DNA of 64,000 bases from Loktanella sp. (GCA_017390475.1 JAFPBO010000013.1:186001-250000); one strand, 5' to 3'. Shown: positions 37,390 to 45,825, counted from the first letter of the stretch. The notes: generated by a model from the sequence alone, not told the origin. Made by a program: numbers and translations.

Positions 37390-37584
37390 TTAGCCGCCCG
37401 TCGCTACGGTCTTTGGAGTTGCATTGATTTTTGTGACGATTTCACCCGACGCCTTGTTCGCTGCGCCGGTGACGGCTGCACCAACAGCCAGACCCAGCAG
37501 CACGATTGCGGCGGTCAGAACCACGAAATCGACTGTCACGGCACCGTCTTCGTCGTTGCGGAAGTTTTTGATGAAGTTAAGCAT
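37390..37584 (-). CDS. flp: Flp major pilin
   Basis: Flp is the subunit of the tad pilus. The 64-residue product starts MLNFIKNFRNDEDG, has the processing-site Gly14 and a mature N-terminus AVTVDFVVLTAAIVLLGLAV. A hydrophilic tail of about 25 residues follows (ANKASGEIVTKINATPK). The +5 residue is Asp instead of the usual Glu. GAGGAGG upstream of the ATG (37584) is a very strong ribosome site, fitting high expression. It is the first gene of the tad locus. A 21-bp inverted repeat lies 52 bases upstream. Confidence 0.93.
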   Translation of the reverse strand: MLNFIKNFRNDEDGAVTVDFVVLTAAIVLLGLAVGAAVTGAANKASGEIVTKINATPKTVATGG

Positions 37585-37925
37585 ATGTGATCCCTCCTCA
37601 GGGCATTGATCGATGTTATCTCTTTCGCCGTGATCTCTGACAACGTCGCGTTGTCAGGGCCCCGACGGACATCTGCAATAAGCGCGACGAATGCGGCGGC
37701 AATTTGACGACAACAGTGTTTTTTCCGACAGGTTGGCCTGTTTGCCTCGAATCCAAACAAGGCACTGAAAAACAAACATAAGTTAATATGACTGCCGCTT
37801 TCGCTGTCGGGAATGTTGCTTAAACGCCGCTTTGACAGCGTCAAATGCAGCGAAAACTTCCCGCGTAAGTAGCGTTTTGTCGGGTTTCTGCCATATTTCG
37901 GCCAGACGGGCGGGCAAGGATCGCG
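37585..37925. other. Divergent intergenic region between flp and the transglycosylase gene
   Basis: This gap of 341 bases carries the promoters of flp (minus) and the lytic transglycosylase gene (plus). Two perfect inverted repeats are visible: one near flp (37637-37657) and one near the other gene, TTTGAC-AGC-GTCAAA (37831-37845). A weak minus-strand promoter-like pair TTGCCG/TATTGC with 16-base spacing lies upstream of the first repeat. No conserved reading frame is seen. Confidence 0.6.
37637..37657 (-). promoter_or_regulatory. 21-bp inverted repeat in the flp leader/promoter
   Basis: Arms CTGACAACG (37637-37645) and CGTTGTCAG (37649-37657) are perfect complements separated by three bases. 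The repeat is centred about 63 bases upstream of the flp start. It could be an operator for a dimeric regulator or a hairpin in the flp leader; a three-base loop allows both. No T-run follows, so it is not a typical terminator. Confidence 0.6.
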
Positions 37926-38762
37926 ATGAAACGGTTGGCTATGGCTTTTGCGGCGGGTTTGGTTGTGCTGTCAGGCACCGCCGGATTTGCGCAGGTCGAA
38001 AGGCTGCAGCCCGATTTCACCTTTAAACGTGTGGGCGTGCCAGCGCCGGGGCAGACCACTGGCCGGATCACCGTGCAGATCGACCCCAACGCCCCGCGCC
38101 GTGGCCCGGTCTATGCCGAACCGCGTGTCGATGTGGCCGCCGCCCCCTTTGCCGTGCCGCGTCCGCAATTCGGTTTCGGCTGGTTCTGGGACAGCGTGCC
38201 ATCCTCGGTCGCCGAGTCCAGCCCCGGGCGGCTGCAACTGGCGATCAACCGGATCAACAACCCGCCGACAGGACAGGGCATTCCCGCGCCACGTCTGCAA
38301 TCCTTGCAGAATATCGCGGCCAGTTACGGCCTTGATATCCTGCGCGAAACCGTTGGCACGCAGGTATCGCCCGCGCTGGTGCTGGCCGTCATATCGGTTG
38401 AAAGTGCGGGGCGGATCGACGCGGTCAGCAGCGCGGGCGCGCAGGGGCTGATGCAATTGATGCCCGCCACCGCCAGCCGGTTCGGTGTGTCCGACAGCAT
38501 GCATGCGGGCCAGAATATCAAAGGCGGGGTTGCCTATCTCGACTGGCTTTTGCGCCGGTTCAACAATGATCCGGTGCTGGTTCTGGCAAGCTATAACGCG
38601 GGCGAAGGTAATGTGCAGCGTCACAATGGCGTGCCGCCTTTTGCCGAAACGCTGGATTATGTGCCCAAGGTGCTGGCGGCATGGCAGGTCGCCAAGGGCT
38701 TGTGCCGCACGCCGCCGGAACTGATCACCGATGGCTGTGTGTTCAATGTGAACGGGATCTGA
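37926..38762 (+). CDS. Lytic transglycosylase (SLT domain)
   Basis: SLT-fold enzymes cleave peptidoglycan glycan strands in the periplasm. The 278-residue product has a signal peptide (MKRLAMAFAAGLVVLSGTAG then FAQ). A ~110-residue Pro-rich N-terminal region of unknown role follows, then the SLT domain with catalytic Glu in ISVESAGRIDAVSS, AGAQGLMQLMPATASRFGV and ASYNAGEGNVQRHNG. It is divergent from the tad operon; enzymes of this type can open the wall for envelope machines, but a link to the pilus is only suggested by position. Confidence 0.9.
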   Translation: MKRLAMAFAAGLVVLSGTAGFAQVERLQPDFTFKRVGVPAPGQTTGRITVQIDPNAPRRGPVYAEPRVDVAAAPFAVPRPQFGFGWFWDSVPSSVAESSPGRLQLAINRINNPPTGQGIPAPRLQSLQNIAASYGLDILRETVGTQVSPALVLAVISVESAGRIDAVSSAGAQGLMQLMPATASRFGVSDSMHAGQNIKGGVAYLDWLLRRFNNDPVLVLASYNAGEGNVQRHNGVPPFAETLDYVPKVLAAWQVAKGLCRTPPELITDGCVFNVNGI

Positions 38763-38787
38763 GCGTCTGCGCCGGTCTGGTGGTGGA

Positions 38788-38811
38788 AAACCTTCCCCGC
38801 GGGGAAGGTTT
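38788..38811. terminator. Perfect 24-base palindrome, terminator copy 1
   Basis: The half-site AAACCTTCCCCG is followed directly by its exact reverse complement. It lies 25 bases after the transglycosylase stop and 71 bases beyond the scoB stop, between two converging genes. A- and T-runs at both ends let it work on either strand. An identical copy follows 24 bases later. Confidence 0.8.
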
Positions 38812-38835
38812 GCGCTGATGATCCGCCTGCTGTAA

Positions 38836-38859
38836 AAACCTTCCCCGCGGGGAAGGTTT
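38836..38859. terminator. Perfect 24-base palindrome, terminator copy 2
   Basis: This is identical in sequence to the palindrome at 38788-38811. On the minus strand the stem is followed by five Ts (plus-strand AAAAA at 38834-38838), making it a good terminator for scoB. The 24 bases between the two copies are not repeated. The exact identity points to recent duplication or to strong constraint. Confidence 0.8.
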
Positions 38860-38881
38860 CTGCCGTCGCACCGTTAAATCG

Positions 38882-39517
38882 TTAGACGATCGTCGCCTCT
38901 GTCGCGGCGCGCAATTCATCCTCCGTCACGCCATCGGCGCATGCGACGATGCGCAGACCGCCTTCCACCACATCTAATACACCAAGGTTGGTGATGATCC
39001 GGTTCACGACGCCCTGACCTGTCAGCGGCAAGGTGCAGGATTTCAACACTTTCGATTCACCATGCTTGTTGGTGTGGTCCATCACAACGATGACCCTGCC
39101 CACACCGGCGACCAGATCCATGGCGCCGCCCATCCCCTTGACCAGCTTGCCGGGGATCATCCAATTCGCCAGATCGCCGTTTTCGGCGACTTCCATCGCG
39201 CCAAGGATCGCGGCGGCGATCTTGCCGCCCCGGATCATGCCGAATGATGTGGCGCTGTCGAAATAGGCGGTGCGTTTGAGTTCGGTGATCGTCTGCTTGC
39301 CGGCATTGATCAGATCGGGGTCCTCGTCGCCTTCAAAGGGGAAAGGCCCCATGCCCAGCATGCCGTTTTCCGATTGCAGGGTGATATCCTTGTCGCCGAC
39401 ATAATTGGCCACCAGCGTCGGGATGCCGATGCCGAGGTTGACATACCAGCCGTCCTGCAATTCCTCTGCGGCGCGGGCGGCCATCTGATCGCGGTTCCAG
39501 CCTTTCAATTCAGTCAT
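38882..39517 (-). CDS. scoB: 3-oxoacid CoA-transferase subunit B
   Basis: With subunit A this enzyme moves CoA from succinyl-CoA to acetoacetate, allowing ketone-body or polyhydroxybutyrate breakdown products to be used. The 211-residue product has the catalytic Glu in QSENGMLGMGPFP. Family motifs include DGWYVNLGIGIPTLVANYV and GGAMDLVAGVGRVIVVMDH. Its start overlaps the scoA stop by one base (TAATG), as expected for coupled subunits made in equal amounts. Confidence 0.94.
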   Translation of the reverse strand: MTELKGWNRDQMAARAAEELQDGWYVNLGIGIPTLVANYVGDKDITLQSENGMLGMGPFPFEGDEDPDLINAGKQTITELKRTAYFDSATSFGMIRGGKIAAAILGAMEVAENGDLANWMIPGKLVKGMGGAMDLVAGVGRVIVVMDHTNKHGESKVLKSCTLPLTGQGVVNRIITNLGVLDVVEGGLRIVACADGVTEDELRAATEATIV

Positions 39518-40221
39518 TACGCATCCTCCCGCTGGCGCGTCGTGCGCTTTTCGATACGATTTTCATGCGCGCCCTGAATGATGCGATGCACATAGATGCC
39601 GGGCAGATGGATATGATCGGGGTCAAGGCTGCCGGTTGGCACGATTTCTTCCACCTCAACGACACAGGTCTTGCCGCACATCGCGGCAGGCGGGTTGAAA
39701 TTGCGCGCGGTCTTGCGGAACACCAGATTGCCGGTTTCATCGGCTTTCCAGGCCTTGACGATGGACAGATCGGCGACGATGCCTTCTTCCAGGATATAGG
39801 TCTGGCCGTTGAAATCCTTATGTTCCTTGCCCTCGGCAATCACCGTGCCGACGCCGGTTTTGGTGTAAAACCCGGGGATGCCGCAGCCACCGGCGCGCAT
39901 CCGTTCGGCCAGCGTGCCTTGCGGGTTGAATTCCAGCTCCAGCTCGCCCGACAGATATTGGCGCATGAATTCGGCGTTTTCGCCGACATAGGAAGAGATC
40001 ATCTTTTTGACCTGCCGTGTCTGCAACAGGATGCCGATGCCGAAATCATCGACGCCCGCATTGTTGGAGGCAAAGGTCAGATCCTTGGTGCCAGCCTCCT
40101 TGATCGCGGACAGCAGCAATTCGGGAATGCCGCAGAGGCCAAAGCCACCTGCGGCGATGAACATCCCGTCGAATAAAAGCCCATCCAGCGCCTCTGACGC
40201 CGAGCCGTACACTTTTTTCAT
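39517..40221 (-). CDS. scoA: 3-oxoacid CoA-transferase subunit A
   Basis: This is the partner of ScoB. The 234-residue product starts [16 protein letters not shown] and shows the CoA-transferase family I pattern [50 protein letters not shown] and [16 protein letters not shown] 40221 is chosen because GGGGAGAGG lies directly upstream on the minus strand; the frame to 40251 lacks such a site. No regulator is encoded beside it. Normal length for a split-subunit enzyme. Confidence 0.94.
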   Translation of the reverse strand: MKKVYGSASEALDGLLFDGMFIAAGGFGLCGIPELLLSAIKEAGTKDLTFASNNAGVDDFGIGILLQTRQVKKMISSYVGENAEFMRQYLSGELELEFNPQGTLAERMRAGGCGIPGFYTKTGVGTVIAEGKEHKDFNGQTYILEEGIVADLSIVKAWKADETGNLVFRKTARNFNPPAAMCGKTCVVEVEEIVPTGSLDPDHIHLPGIYVHRIIQGAHENRIEKRTTRQREDA

Positions 40222-40310
40222 GCCTCTCCCCTTGATCCGTTTCAGGTGCAAAACTGTCGCGGGCGCAGGGTAAAGTCAATCGCGGTGCTGCATTGCGGCA
40301 CCGCAATCGG

Positions 40311-42938
40311 TCAGGTCGTCTTTTTGGCGCTGGTGGCGGGTTTCTTTGCCGCCGGTTTGCGCGCCGCAGGCTTTTTGGCTGCTGGTTTCTTTGCCGGGGC
40401 CTTTTTCGCCGATGGCTTTTTCTTGCCTGCCTTGGCGGCGCGTTCGTCGATCAGGTCAATCGCCTGCGCCAGCGTCAGGTCGTCAGGCGTGATCGTGTCG
40501 GGGATCGTCGCATTGATCTTGTCCCATTTCACATAAGGCCCGTATTTACCGTCATAAATATTGACCGGGCCACCGGCCTGCGGATGGTCGCCCAATTCGC
40601 GGATCGGCACGGCGGCCTTGCCGCGCGCCCCACGCGATGCGACTTTTTCAGCCAGCAATTGCACCGCGCGGTTCATGCCCACGGTCCAGACCTCATCAAT
40701 CCCGTCGAGATTGGCGTTGGTGCCGCCCCGGTCGGACGTGCTGGGCGCATGTTTCAAGTAAGGGCCATAACGGCCAAGGTTGGCCCAGACCATCACGCCG
40801 TCCTCCGGGTGTGGGCCAAGCGGGCGCGGCAGTTCCAGCAGGCGCAGGGCTTGTTCCAGATCCAGCTCTTCGGGTTCCCAGTCTTTGGGCACAGAGCTGC
40901 GGGGTGGTTTGGGTGTTTCCTCGGTCGCGGCACCGCGTTGGACATAGGGGCCGAAACGGCCTTTGAAAATGCGGATTTCATCGCCGCCTTCGGTGCCGAG
41001 CAGTTTGCCATCGGGCGGGATCGCGGATTTTTCCGCCTCTGGGTCCGGCGGGCCAAAGGGGCGGGTATAGCGGCATTCGGGATAGTTGGAACAGCCGATA
41101 AACGCCCCGCCGGAGCGCGCGGTGCGCATCGACAAACGGCCCGCGCCGCAATTGGGGCAAAGGCGCGGATCAGTGCCATCTCCGGTCGGCGGGAAGAGAT
41201 GGGGTTCCAGCACTTCGTTGATCTTTTCCAACACCTCGGTGATCCGCAGATCGGCGGTTTCCGCGATGGCGGCTGAGAAATCGTGCCAGAACCGATGCAG
41301 GACCTTTTTGTAATCCGCATCACCGGCGCTGACCTCATCCAGCTGGTTTTCCAGATCGGCGGTGAAATCATAGCCGATATATTTCTGGAAATAATTCATC
41401 AGGAAGGCCGTGACCAAGCGGCCCTTATCCTGCGGAATCAGGCGGTTCTTGTCTTTTTCGACATAGCCGCGATCCTGAATCGTGGTGACGATCGACGCAT
41501 AGGTCGATGGCCGCCCGATCCCCAGTTCTTCCATCCGTTTGACCAGTGTCGCCTCGGTATAGCGCGGCGGCGGTTGGGTGAAATGCTGTTCGGGATCGAC
41601 GGATTTTTTCGCCGCCTTTTCGCCTTCTGCCAGTTGCGGCAGGCGTTTGTCATCTTCATCCGCTGTGTCGTCGCGGCCCTCTTCATAGATCGCGATGAAG
41701 CCGTCGAACACCATGACCTGCCCATTTGCGCGCAGGATCACCTGACCATCGGCGCTGGCGATATCGACCGTGGTGCGTTCCATCTGCGCTGCCGCCATCT
41801 GGCTGGCGAGCGTGCGTTTGTAGATCAGGTCGTAAAGTTTGCGCTGATCGGCATCCTTGATATCGGCCTGATCGGCCCCGATCATCATCTCTGTCGGGCG
41901 GATACATTCATGCGCTTCCTGCGCGTTCTTGGCCTTGTTCTTATAGATACGCGGCTGGTCGGGCAGGTATTTCGCGCCGAATTTCGCCTTGATCGCATCG
42001 CGCGCGCCGGTCACGGCCTCGGGCGCCATGTCGATGCCATCGGTCCGCATATAGGTGATCAGACCGGCCTCATAGAGCCTTTGCGCCACGCTCATCGTCT
42101 GTTTCGCGCCCATGCCGAATTTGCGGCTCGCCTCTTGTTGCAGGGTCGAGGTCATGAAGGGCGGGCTGGGGTTGCGGGTGGCGGGTTTCGCCTCCACGCT
42201 CGTGATCTTCAGATCGCGGCTGTTGATCGCCTGCACGGCCATTTCGGCCTGTGTCGCATTGGCCAGATCGAATTTATCGAGCTTTTTGCCCGCAAGCGTG
42301 GTCAGCCGTGCCTCGAACATCTGGCCGCGGGGGGATTCAAGTTGGGCTTTGACGGTCCAGTATTCCTGATTGCGGAATGCCTCGATCTCCATCTCGCGTT
42401 CGACGATCAGGCGCAGGCAGACAGATTGCACCCGGCCTGCGGATTTGGCACCGGGGAGTTTGCGCCACAGCACCGGCGACAGGTTGAAGCCGACCAGATA
42501 ATCCAGCGCGCGGCGGGCCAGATAAGCCTCGACCAGCGGCGCATCGACCTGACGGGGTTTTTTCATCGCCTCGGTCACAGCGGTCTTGGTGATCGCGTTG
42601 AACACCACGCGGCTGACCGGTGTGTCGGCGCGGATCGCCTTTTTGGCGGTCAGCGCCTCGGTCAGGTGCCATGAAATCGCCTCTCCCTCGCGGTCGGGGT
42701 CGGTGGCGAGGATCAATTCATTGTCGTTTTTCAGCGCGTCAACGATGGCCTTGATATGCTTTTTGCTATCGGTCGCGATTTCCCATTTCATGTCGAAATC
42801 GTCATCTGGCAGGACCGACCCATCCTTGGGCGGCAGATCACGGACATGGCCATAAGACGCCAGAACCGTATAGCCCCGGCCAAGATATTCGTTGATTTTC
42901 TTGGCTTTTGCGGGGGATTCGACGACGACAACGGGCAT
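40311..42938 (-). CDS. topA: DNA topoisomerase I (type IA)
   Basis: TopA relaxes negative supercoils by single-strand passage. The 875-residue product has the TOPRIM domain (MPVVVVESPAKAKKINEYLG, and DPDREGEAISWH). The active Tyr lies in LITYMRTDGIDM. A zinc-ribbon region follows (CPNCGAGRL and IGCSNYPECRYTRPFG), then two further C-terminal repeats (GRFGPYVQRG, GRYGPYLKHA, GKYGPYVKWD). The last ~40 residues are a Lys/Ala/Pro tail of KKPAAKKPA type, like bacterial histone-H1-like tails, probably for non-specific DNA binding. It lies downstream of dprA, 143 bases away. Confidence 0.97.
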   Translation of the reverse strand: MPVVVVESPAKAKKINEYLGRGYTVLASYGHVRDLPPKDGSVLPDDDFDMKWEIATDSKKHIKAIVDALKNDNELILATDPDREGEAISWHLTEALTAKKAIRADTPVSRVVFNAITKTAVTEAMKKPRQVDAPLVEAYLARRALDYLVGFNLSPVLWRKLPGAKSAGRVQSVCLRLIVEREMEIEAFRNQEYWTVKAQLESPRGQMFEARLTTLAGKKLDKFDLANATQAEMAVQAINSRDLKITSVEAKPATRNPSPPFMTSTLQQEASRKFGMGAKQTMSVAQRLYEAGLITYMRTDGIDMAPEAVTGARDAIKAKFGAKYLPDQPRIYKNKAKNAQEAHECIRPTEMMIGADQADIKDADQRKLYDLIYKRTLASQMAAAQMERTTVDIASADGQVILRANGQVMVFDGFIAIYEEGRDDTADEDDKRLPQLAEGEKAAKKSVDPEQHFTQPPPRYTEATLVKRMEELGIGRPSTYASIVTTIQDRGYVEKDKNRLIPQDKGRLVTAFLMNYFQKYIGYDFTADLENQLDEVSAGDADYKKVLHRFWHDFSAAIAETADLRITEVLEKINEVLEPHLFPPTGDGTDPRLCPNCGAGRLSMRTARSGGAFIGCSNYPECRYTRPFGPPDPEAEKSAIPPDGKLLGTEGGDEIRIFKGRFGPYVQRGAATEETPKPPRSSVPKDWEPEELDLEQALRLLELPRPLGPHPEDGVMVWANLGRYGPYLKHAPSTSDRGGTNANLDGIDEVWTVGMNRAVQLLAEKVASRGARGKAAVPIRELGDHPQAGGPVNIYDGKYGPYVKWDKINATIPDTITPDDLTLAQAIDLIDERAAKAGKKKPSAKKAPAKKPAAKKPAARKPAAKKPATSAKKTT

Positions 42939-43022
42939 GGGAATCCTTTTTCTGCACGGCTTGCGTTAAGTGGCGCAAGATGTGGTGACTGGGGCGCGAA
43001 TGTCAATGATGCGAAAAACCTG

Positions 43023-43070
43023 CATCTTCCGAGCCCAAGTATCCCCGCCGGAGGCATAGACGTTATACCT
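43023..43070 (-). repeat. 3'-end repeat element, copy C (minus strand)
   Basis: Read on the minus strand, a hairpin with arms AGGTATA and TATGCCT (43052-43070, one G-U pair) runs into the core at 43055-43023 (GCCTCCGGCGGGGATACTTG, then GGCTCGGAAGATG). It lies 12-27 bases after the dprA stop, in the sense orientation. The core matches copies A and B in 28 or more of 33 positions by eye. Confidence 0.78.
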
Positions 43071-43081
43071 GAATGCCCTCC

Positions 43082-44209
43082 CTAGACCGCCCGTGCCAGC
43101 AACCCGCCTGCCTGCCGGGTGATCTTGCCGTCGAGTTCCAGATCGATCAGCGCAGGGGCGACGTGCATTGCAGGCACGGCCAGATCGCGCAGCAACTGGT
43201 CTTCGGCGACCGGGGCAGAGCCGAGGCGGGATAGAATCAGCGCGTGCAACCCAGCGATATTGCGCAGCGCCGGGCGCGCGGGGGCGGCGACCGATGCTGT
43301 GGCGGGCGGAGCAGGGGGCGGGGTCAATGCCTCGATCACATCTTCGGCAGAGCGGACGAGCGTTGCCCCGTCGCGCAACAACATATTGCAGCCAGCAGCG
43401 CGGGCATCGAAAGGATGGCCCGGCACGGCAAAGACATCGCGCGCCTGATCCAATGCGTTGCGCGCGGTGATCAGGCTACCGGATTTCGCCGCCGCCTCGA
43501 CGACAACGACAGCCTGTGCCAGACCGGATATGATCCGGTTGCGCGCGGGAAAATGCCGCGCCTGCGGCTGCAGCCCCAGCGCCATTTCGGACAGGCGCAG
43601 CCCGTCTTTGGCGATATCATGGGCAAGGGCGGTGTTTTCGACCGGATAGATCACATCGACCCCACCGGCCTGCACGGCAATTGTGCCGCCTTTCAGCGCG
43701 CCCAGATGCGCCGCCGTGTCGATCCCGCGCGCCAGACCGGAGACCACAACATAGCCCTGATCGGTCAGGTCTGCCGCCAGTTTGCGCGCCATCCGGGTGC
43801 CCAAAGATGACGCATTGCGCGCGCCGACCAGCGCGATCATCGGGCGCGCCAGCAGTTCAATCCGGCCCAGACACCACACCAGCGGCGGCGCGTCGGCGAT
43901 ATCGCGTAGGGTCGCGGGATAAAGCGGATCATGATCCGTCAATAGCCGTGCGCCAGCGGCCTTGCTCGCCTGCAATTCGGCATGGATCACGGCCAGCGGG
44001 CAGATTTCATAATCCGTTACGCCAGCGGCGCGGGCCACATCTGGCAGGGCGATCAAGGCCTGTGCCGGGCTGCCATATTCTGCCAGCAACCGCCGATAAG
44101 TCGCAGGCCCGACGCGGCGGGAGCGCAATAGGCGAAGGCGGCTGACCACATCCTCTTCCGTGGTGGGGGGGAGTGGGGGGGTGGTGGAAGATCGTGTCGG
44201 TTGGGTCAT
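43082..44209 (-). CDS. dprA: DNA-processing protein DprA
   Basis: DprA loads RecA on incoming single-stranded DNA during natural transformation and is also common in non-competent bacteria. The 375-residue product has an N-terminal SAM-like region, then the Rossmann-type DprA core with VGARNASSLGTRMARKLAAD, SGLARGIDTAAHLGAL, FPARNRIISGLAQAVVVVEA and KSGSLITARNALDQ. The C-terminal winged-helix (about 310-370) is linked by a Pro/Ala-rich stretch. It is upstream of topA on the same strand. Confidence 0.95.
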   Translation of the reverse strand: MTQPTRSSTTPPLPPTTEEDVVSRLRLLRSRRVGPATYRRLLAEYGSPAQALIALPDVARAAGVTDYEICPLAVIHAELQASKAAGARLLTDHDPLYPATLRDIADAPPLVWCLGRIELLARPMIALVGARNASSLGTRMARKLAADLTDQGYVVVSGLARGIDTAAHLGALKGGTIAVQAGGVDVIYPVENTALAHDIAKDGLRLSEMALGLQPQARHFPARNRIISGLAQAVVVVEAAAKSGSLITARNALDQARDVFAVPGHPFDARAAGCNMLLRDGATLVRSAEDVIEALTPPPAPPATASVAAPARPALRNIAGLHALILSRLGSAPVAEDQLLRDLAVPAMHVAPALIDLELDGKITRQAGGLLARAV

Positions 44210-44403
44210 CCCTTGCTCCGCCTATTGCTGAACAAGGACTACGACCGCAGCCTTAATAATGCGTGAATCGCGGCGGTGATTTTCGCAGCGAGACAGAAAA
44301 GATTTCAGTGGTTTGAATTTAAAGGGAATACTTTCCGATCAAACCCAGCCGCAGCAGATCGCGCCTGGCGATCTGTCGCTGGGGTGTCGCGAATCGTCCC
44401 GTC

Positions 44404-45825
44404 TCAGGCCGCCGCGCCGCCCACCGTCAGCCCGCCGATCAGCAGGCTGGGCTGGCCCACGCCGACGGGCACCCATTGCCCCGCCTTGCCGCAATTGCCA
44501 ATGCCGGGATCAAGGGCCAGATCATTGCCGATCCCCCTGATCTGTTGCAATGCGGTCGCACCATCGCCAATGAGAGTCGCCCCTTTGACCGGCGCGCCGA
44601 TCACACCATTCTTGACCCGATACGCTTCTGTGCAGGAAAACACGAATTTGCCGTTGGTGATATCGACCTGCCCACCGCCGAAACCCACGGCGTAGATCCC
44701 ATCCTTCAGATCCGCGACAAGGCTTTCGGGGGTCGCATTACCTGCCAGCATATAGGTGTTGGTCATCCGTGGCATCGGTGTATGGGCGAAACTTTCGCGC
44801 CGTCCGTTGCCGGTGGGGGCGACGCCCATCAGGCGGGCATTCTGGCGGTCCTGCATATAGCCGACAAGCACGCCGTCTTCGATCAGGACGTTTTTGGCAC
44901 TTGGCGTGCCTTCGTCATCCACGGTGATCGAGCCGCGCCGGTCCGGGATCGTGCCATCGTCCAGCACCGTTACGCCCTTGGCTGCGATCTGCTGGCCCAT
45001 CAGCCCAGCGAAGGCGGATGATCCTTTTCGGTTAAAGTCACCTTCCAAGCCATGGCCAATCGCTTCGTGCAGCAGAATGCCCGGCCAACCGGGGCCGAGG
45101 ACGACATCCATGACACCAGCGGGGGCGGGTTCGGCATCCAGATTGACCAAGGCAATCCGCAACGCCTCCTGCACCACAGGTTCCCAATGGTCGCGGCTGA
45201 TCAATCCGATCAAGCCGGTGCGGCCGCCGCCGCCCATGCCGCCGCTTTCGCGTTTGCCGTTCTCTTCGACGATCACGCTGATATTGATGCGCGACATCGG
45301 GCGGGTATCGGTGACGATGGTGCCTTCGGGGCGCAGGATCACGACCTCTTGGTGCGAGGCACCGATGCTGGCAGAGACCTGCACCACCCGCGGGTCAAGC
45401 GCGCGGGCAAAGGCGTCAATCTCGCGCAGGACGTCGATCTTGGCGGGGAAACTGGCCTGCACCATCGGGTCTTCATCGCTGTAAAGCTTGCGGTTGGTGC
45501 CGATAGGTCCATCGGCCAGCGTGCCGCCGCCATCCCCCACCGCCAGTCGCGCGGTCGCGACAGCCCGGCGCAGGGCATGTTCGTCAATCGTCGTGGCATG
45601 GGCGTAACCGGCGGTCTCACCGCGCACGGCGCGTAGCCCGAACCCTTCGGAGGCGTCAAAGCTGGCGTTCTTGATCCGGCCATCATCCAGCGACAACATC
45701 TCTGATTTGCGCCGCTCGATGAACAATTCGCCGTCATCGGCACCTGCCGTAGCGTCACGCAGCAATTGTAGTGCGACAGCCTCGTCCAGATGGGTATCGA
45801 AGGGGCGAAATGGCGTGTCGGTCAT
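44404..45825 (-). CDS. tldD: Metalloprotease TldD
   Basis: TldD, with TldE (PmbA), forms a zinc protease that trims modified peptides and unfolded substrates. The 473-residue product has the HExxxH zinc site in HEAIGHGLEGDFNRKGSSAF. Other segments are DDGRIKNASFDASEGFGLRA at the N-terminus and GNGRRESFAHTPMPRMTNTY near the C-terminal catalytic region. ATG 45825 (MTDTPFRPFDTH) has AAAGGAA upstream. The tldE partner is not in the window. It is divergent from coxB. Confidence 0.95.
   Translation of the reverse strand: MTDTPFRPFDTHLDEAVALQLLRDATAGADDGELFIERRKSEMLSLDDGRIKNASFDASEGFGLRAVRGETAGYAHATTIDEHALRRAVATARLAVGDGGGTLADGPIGTNRKLYSDEDPMVQASFPAKIDVLREIDAFARALDPRVVQVSASIGASHQEVVILRPEGTIVTDTRPMSRINISVIVEENGKRESGGMGGGGRTGLIGLISRDHWEPVVQEALRIALVNLDAEPAPAGVMDVVLGPGWPGILLHEAIGHGLEGDFNRKGSSAFAGLMGQQIAAKGVTVLDDGTIPDRRGSITVDDEGTPSAKNVLIEDGVLVGYMQDRQNARLMGVAPTGNGRRESFAHTPMPRMTNTYMLAGNATPESLVADLKDGIYAVGFGGGQVDITNGKFVFSCTEAYRVKNGVIGAPVKGATLIGDGATALQQIRGIGNDLALDPGIGNCGKAGQWVPVGVGQPSLLIGGLTVGGAAA

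Noticed and set aside
38788-38859. Two identical 24-base units with a 24-base spacer, considered as a mini CRISPR array
   Set aside because: Only two units, each a perfect palindrome flanked by A/T runs and lying between converging genes, with no cas genes. Terminators explain them better.
41283-42674. A 463-codon plus-strand open frame opposite topA
   Set aside because: Antisense shadow of a complete topoisomerase I gene with no domain of its own.
44210-44403. A small gene in the gap between dprA and tldD
   Set aside because: No frame with a ribosome site or coding character. An AT-rich patch near 44315-44335 is probably part of the dprA promoter.
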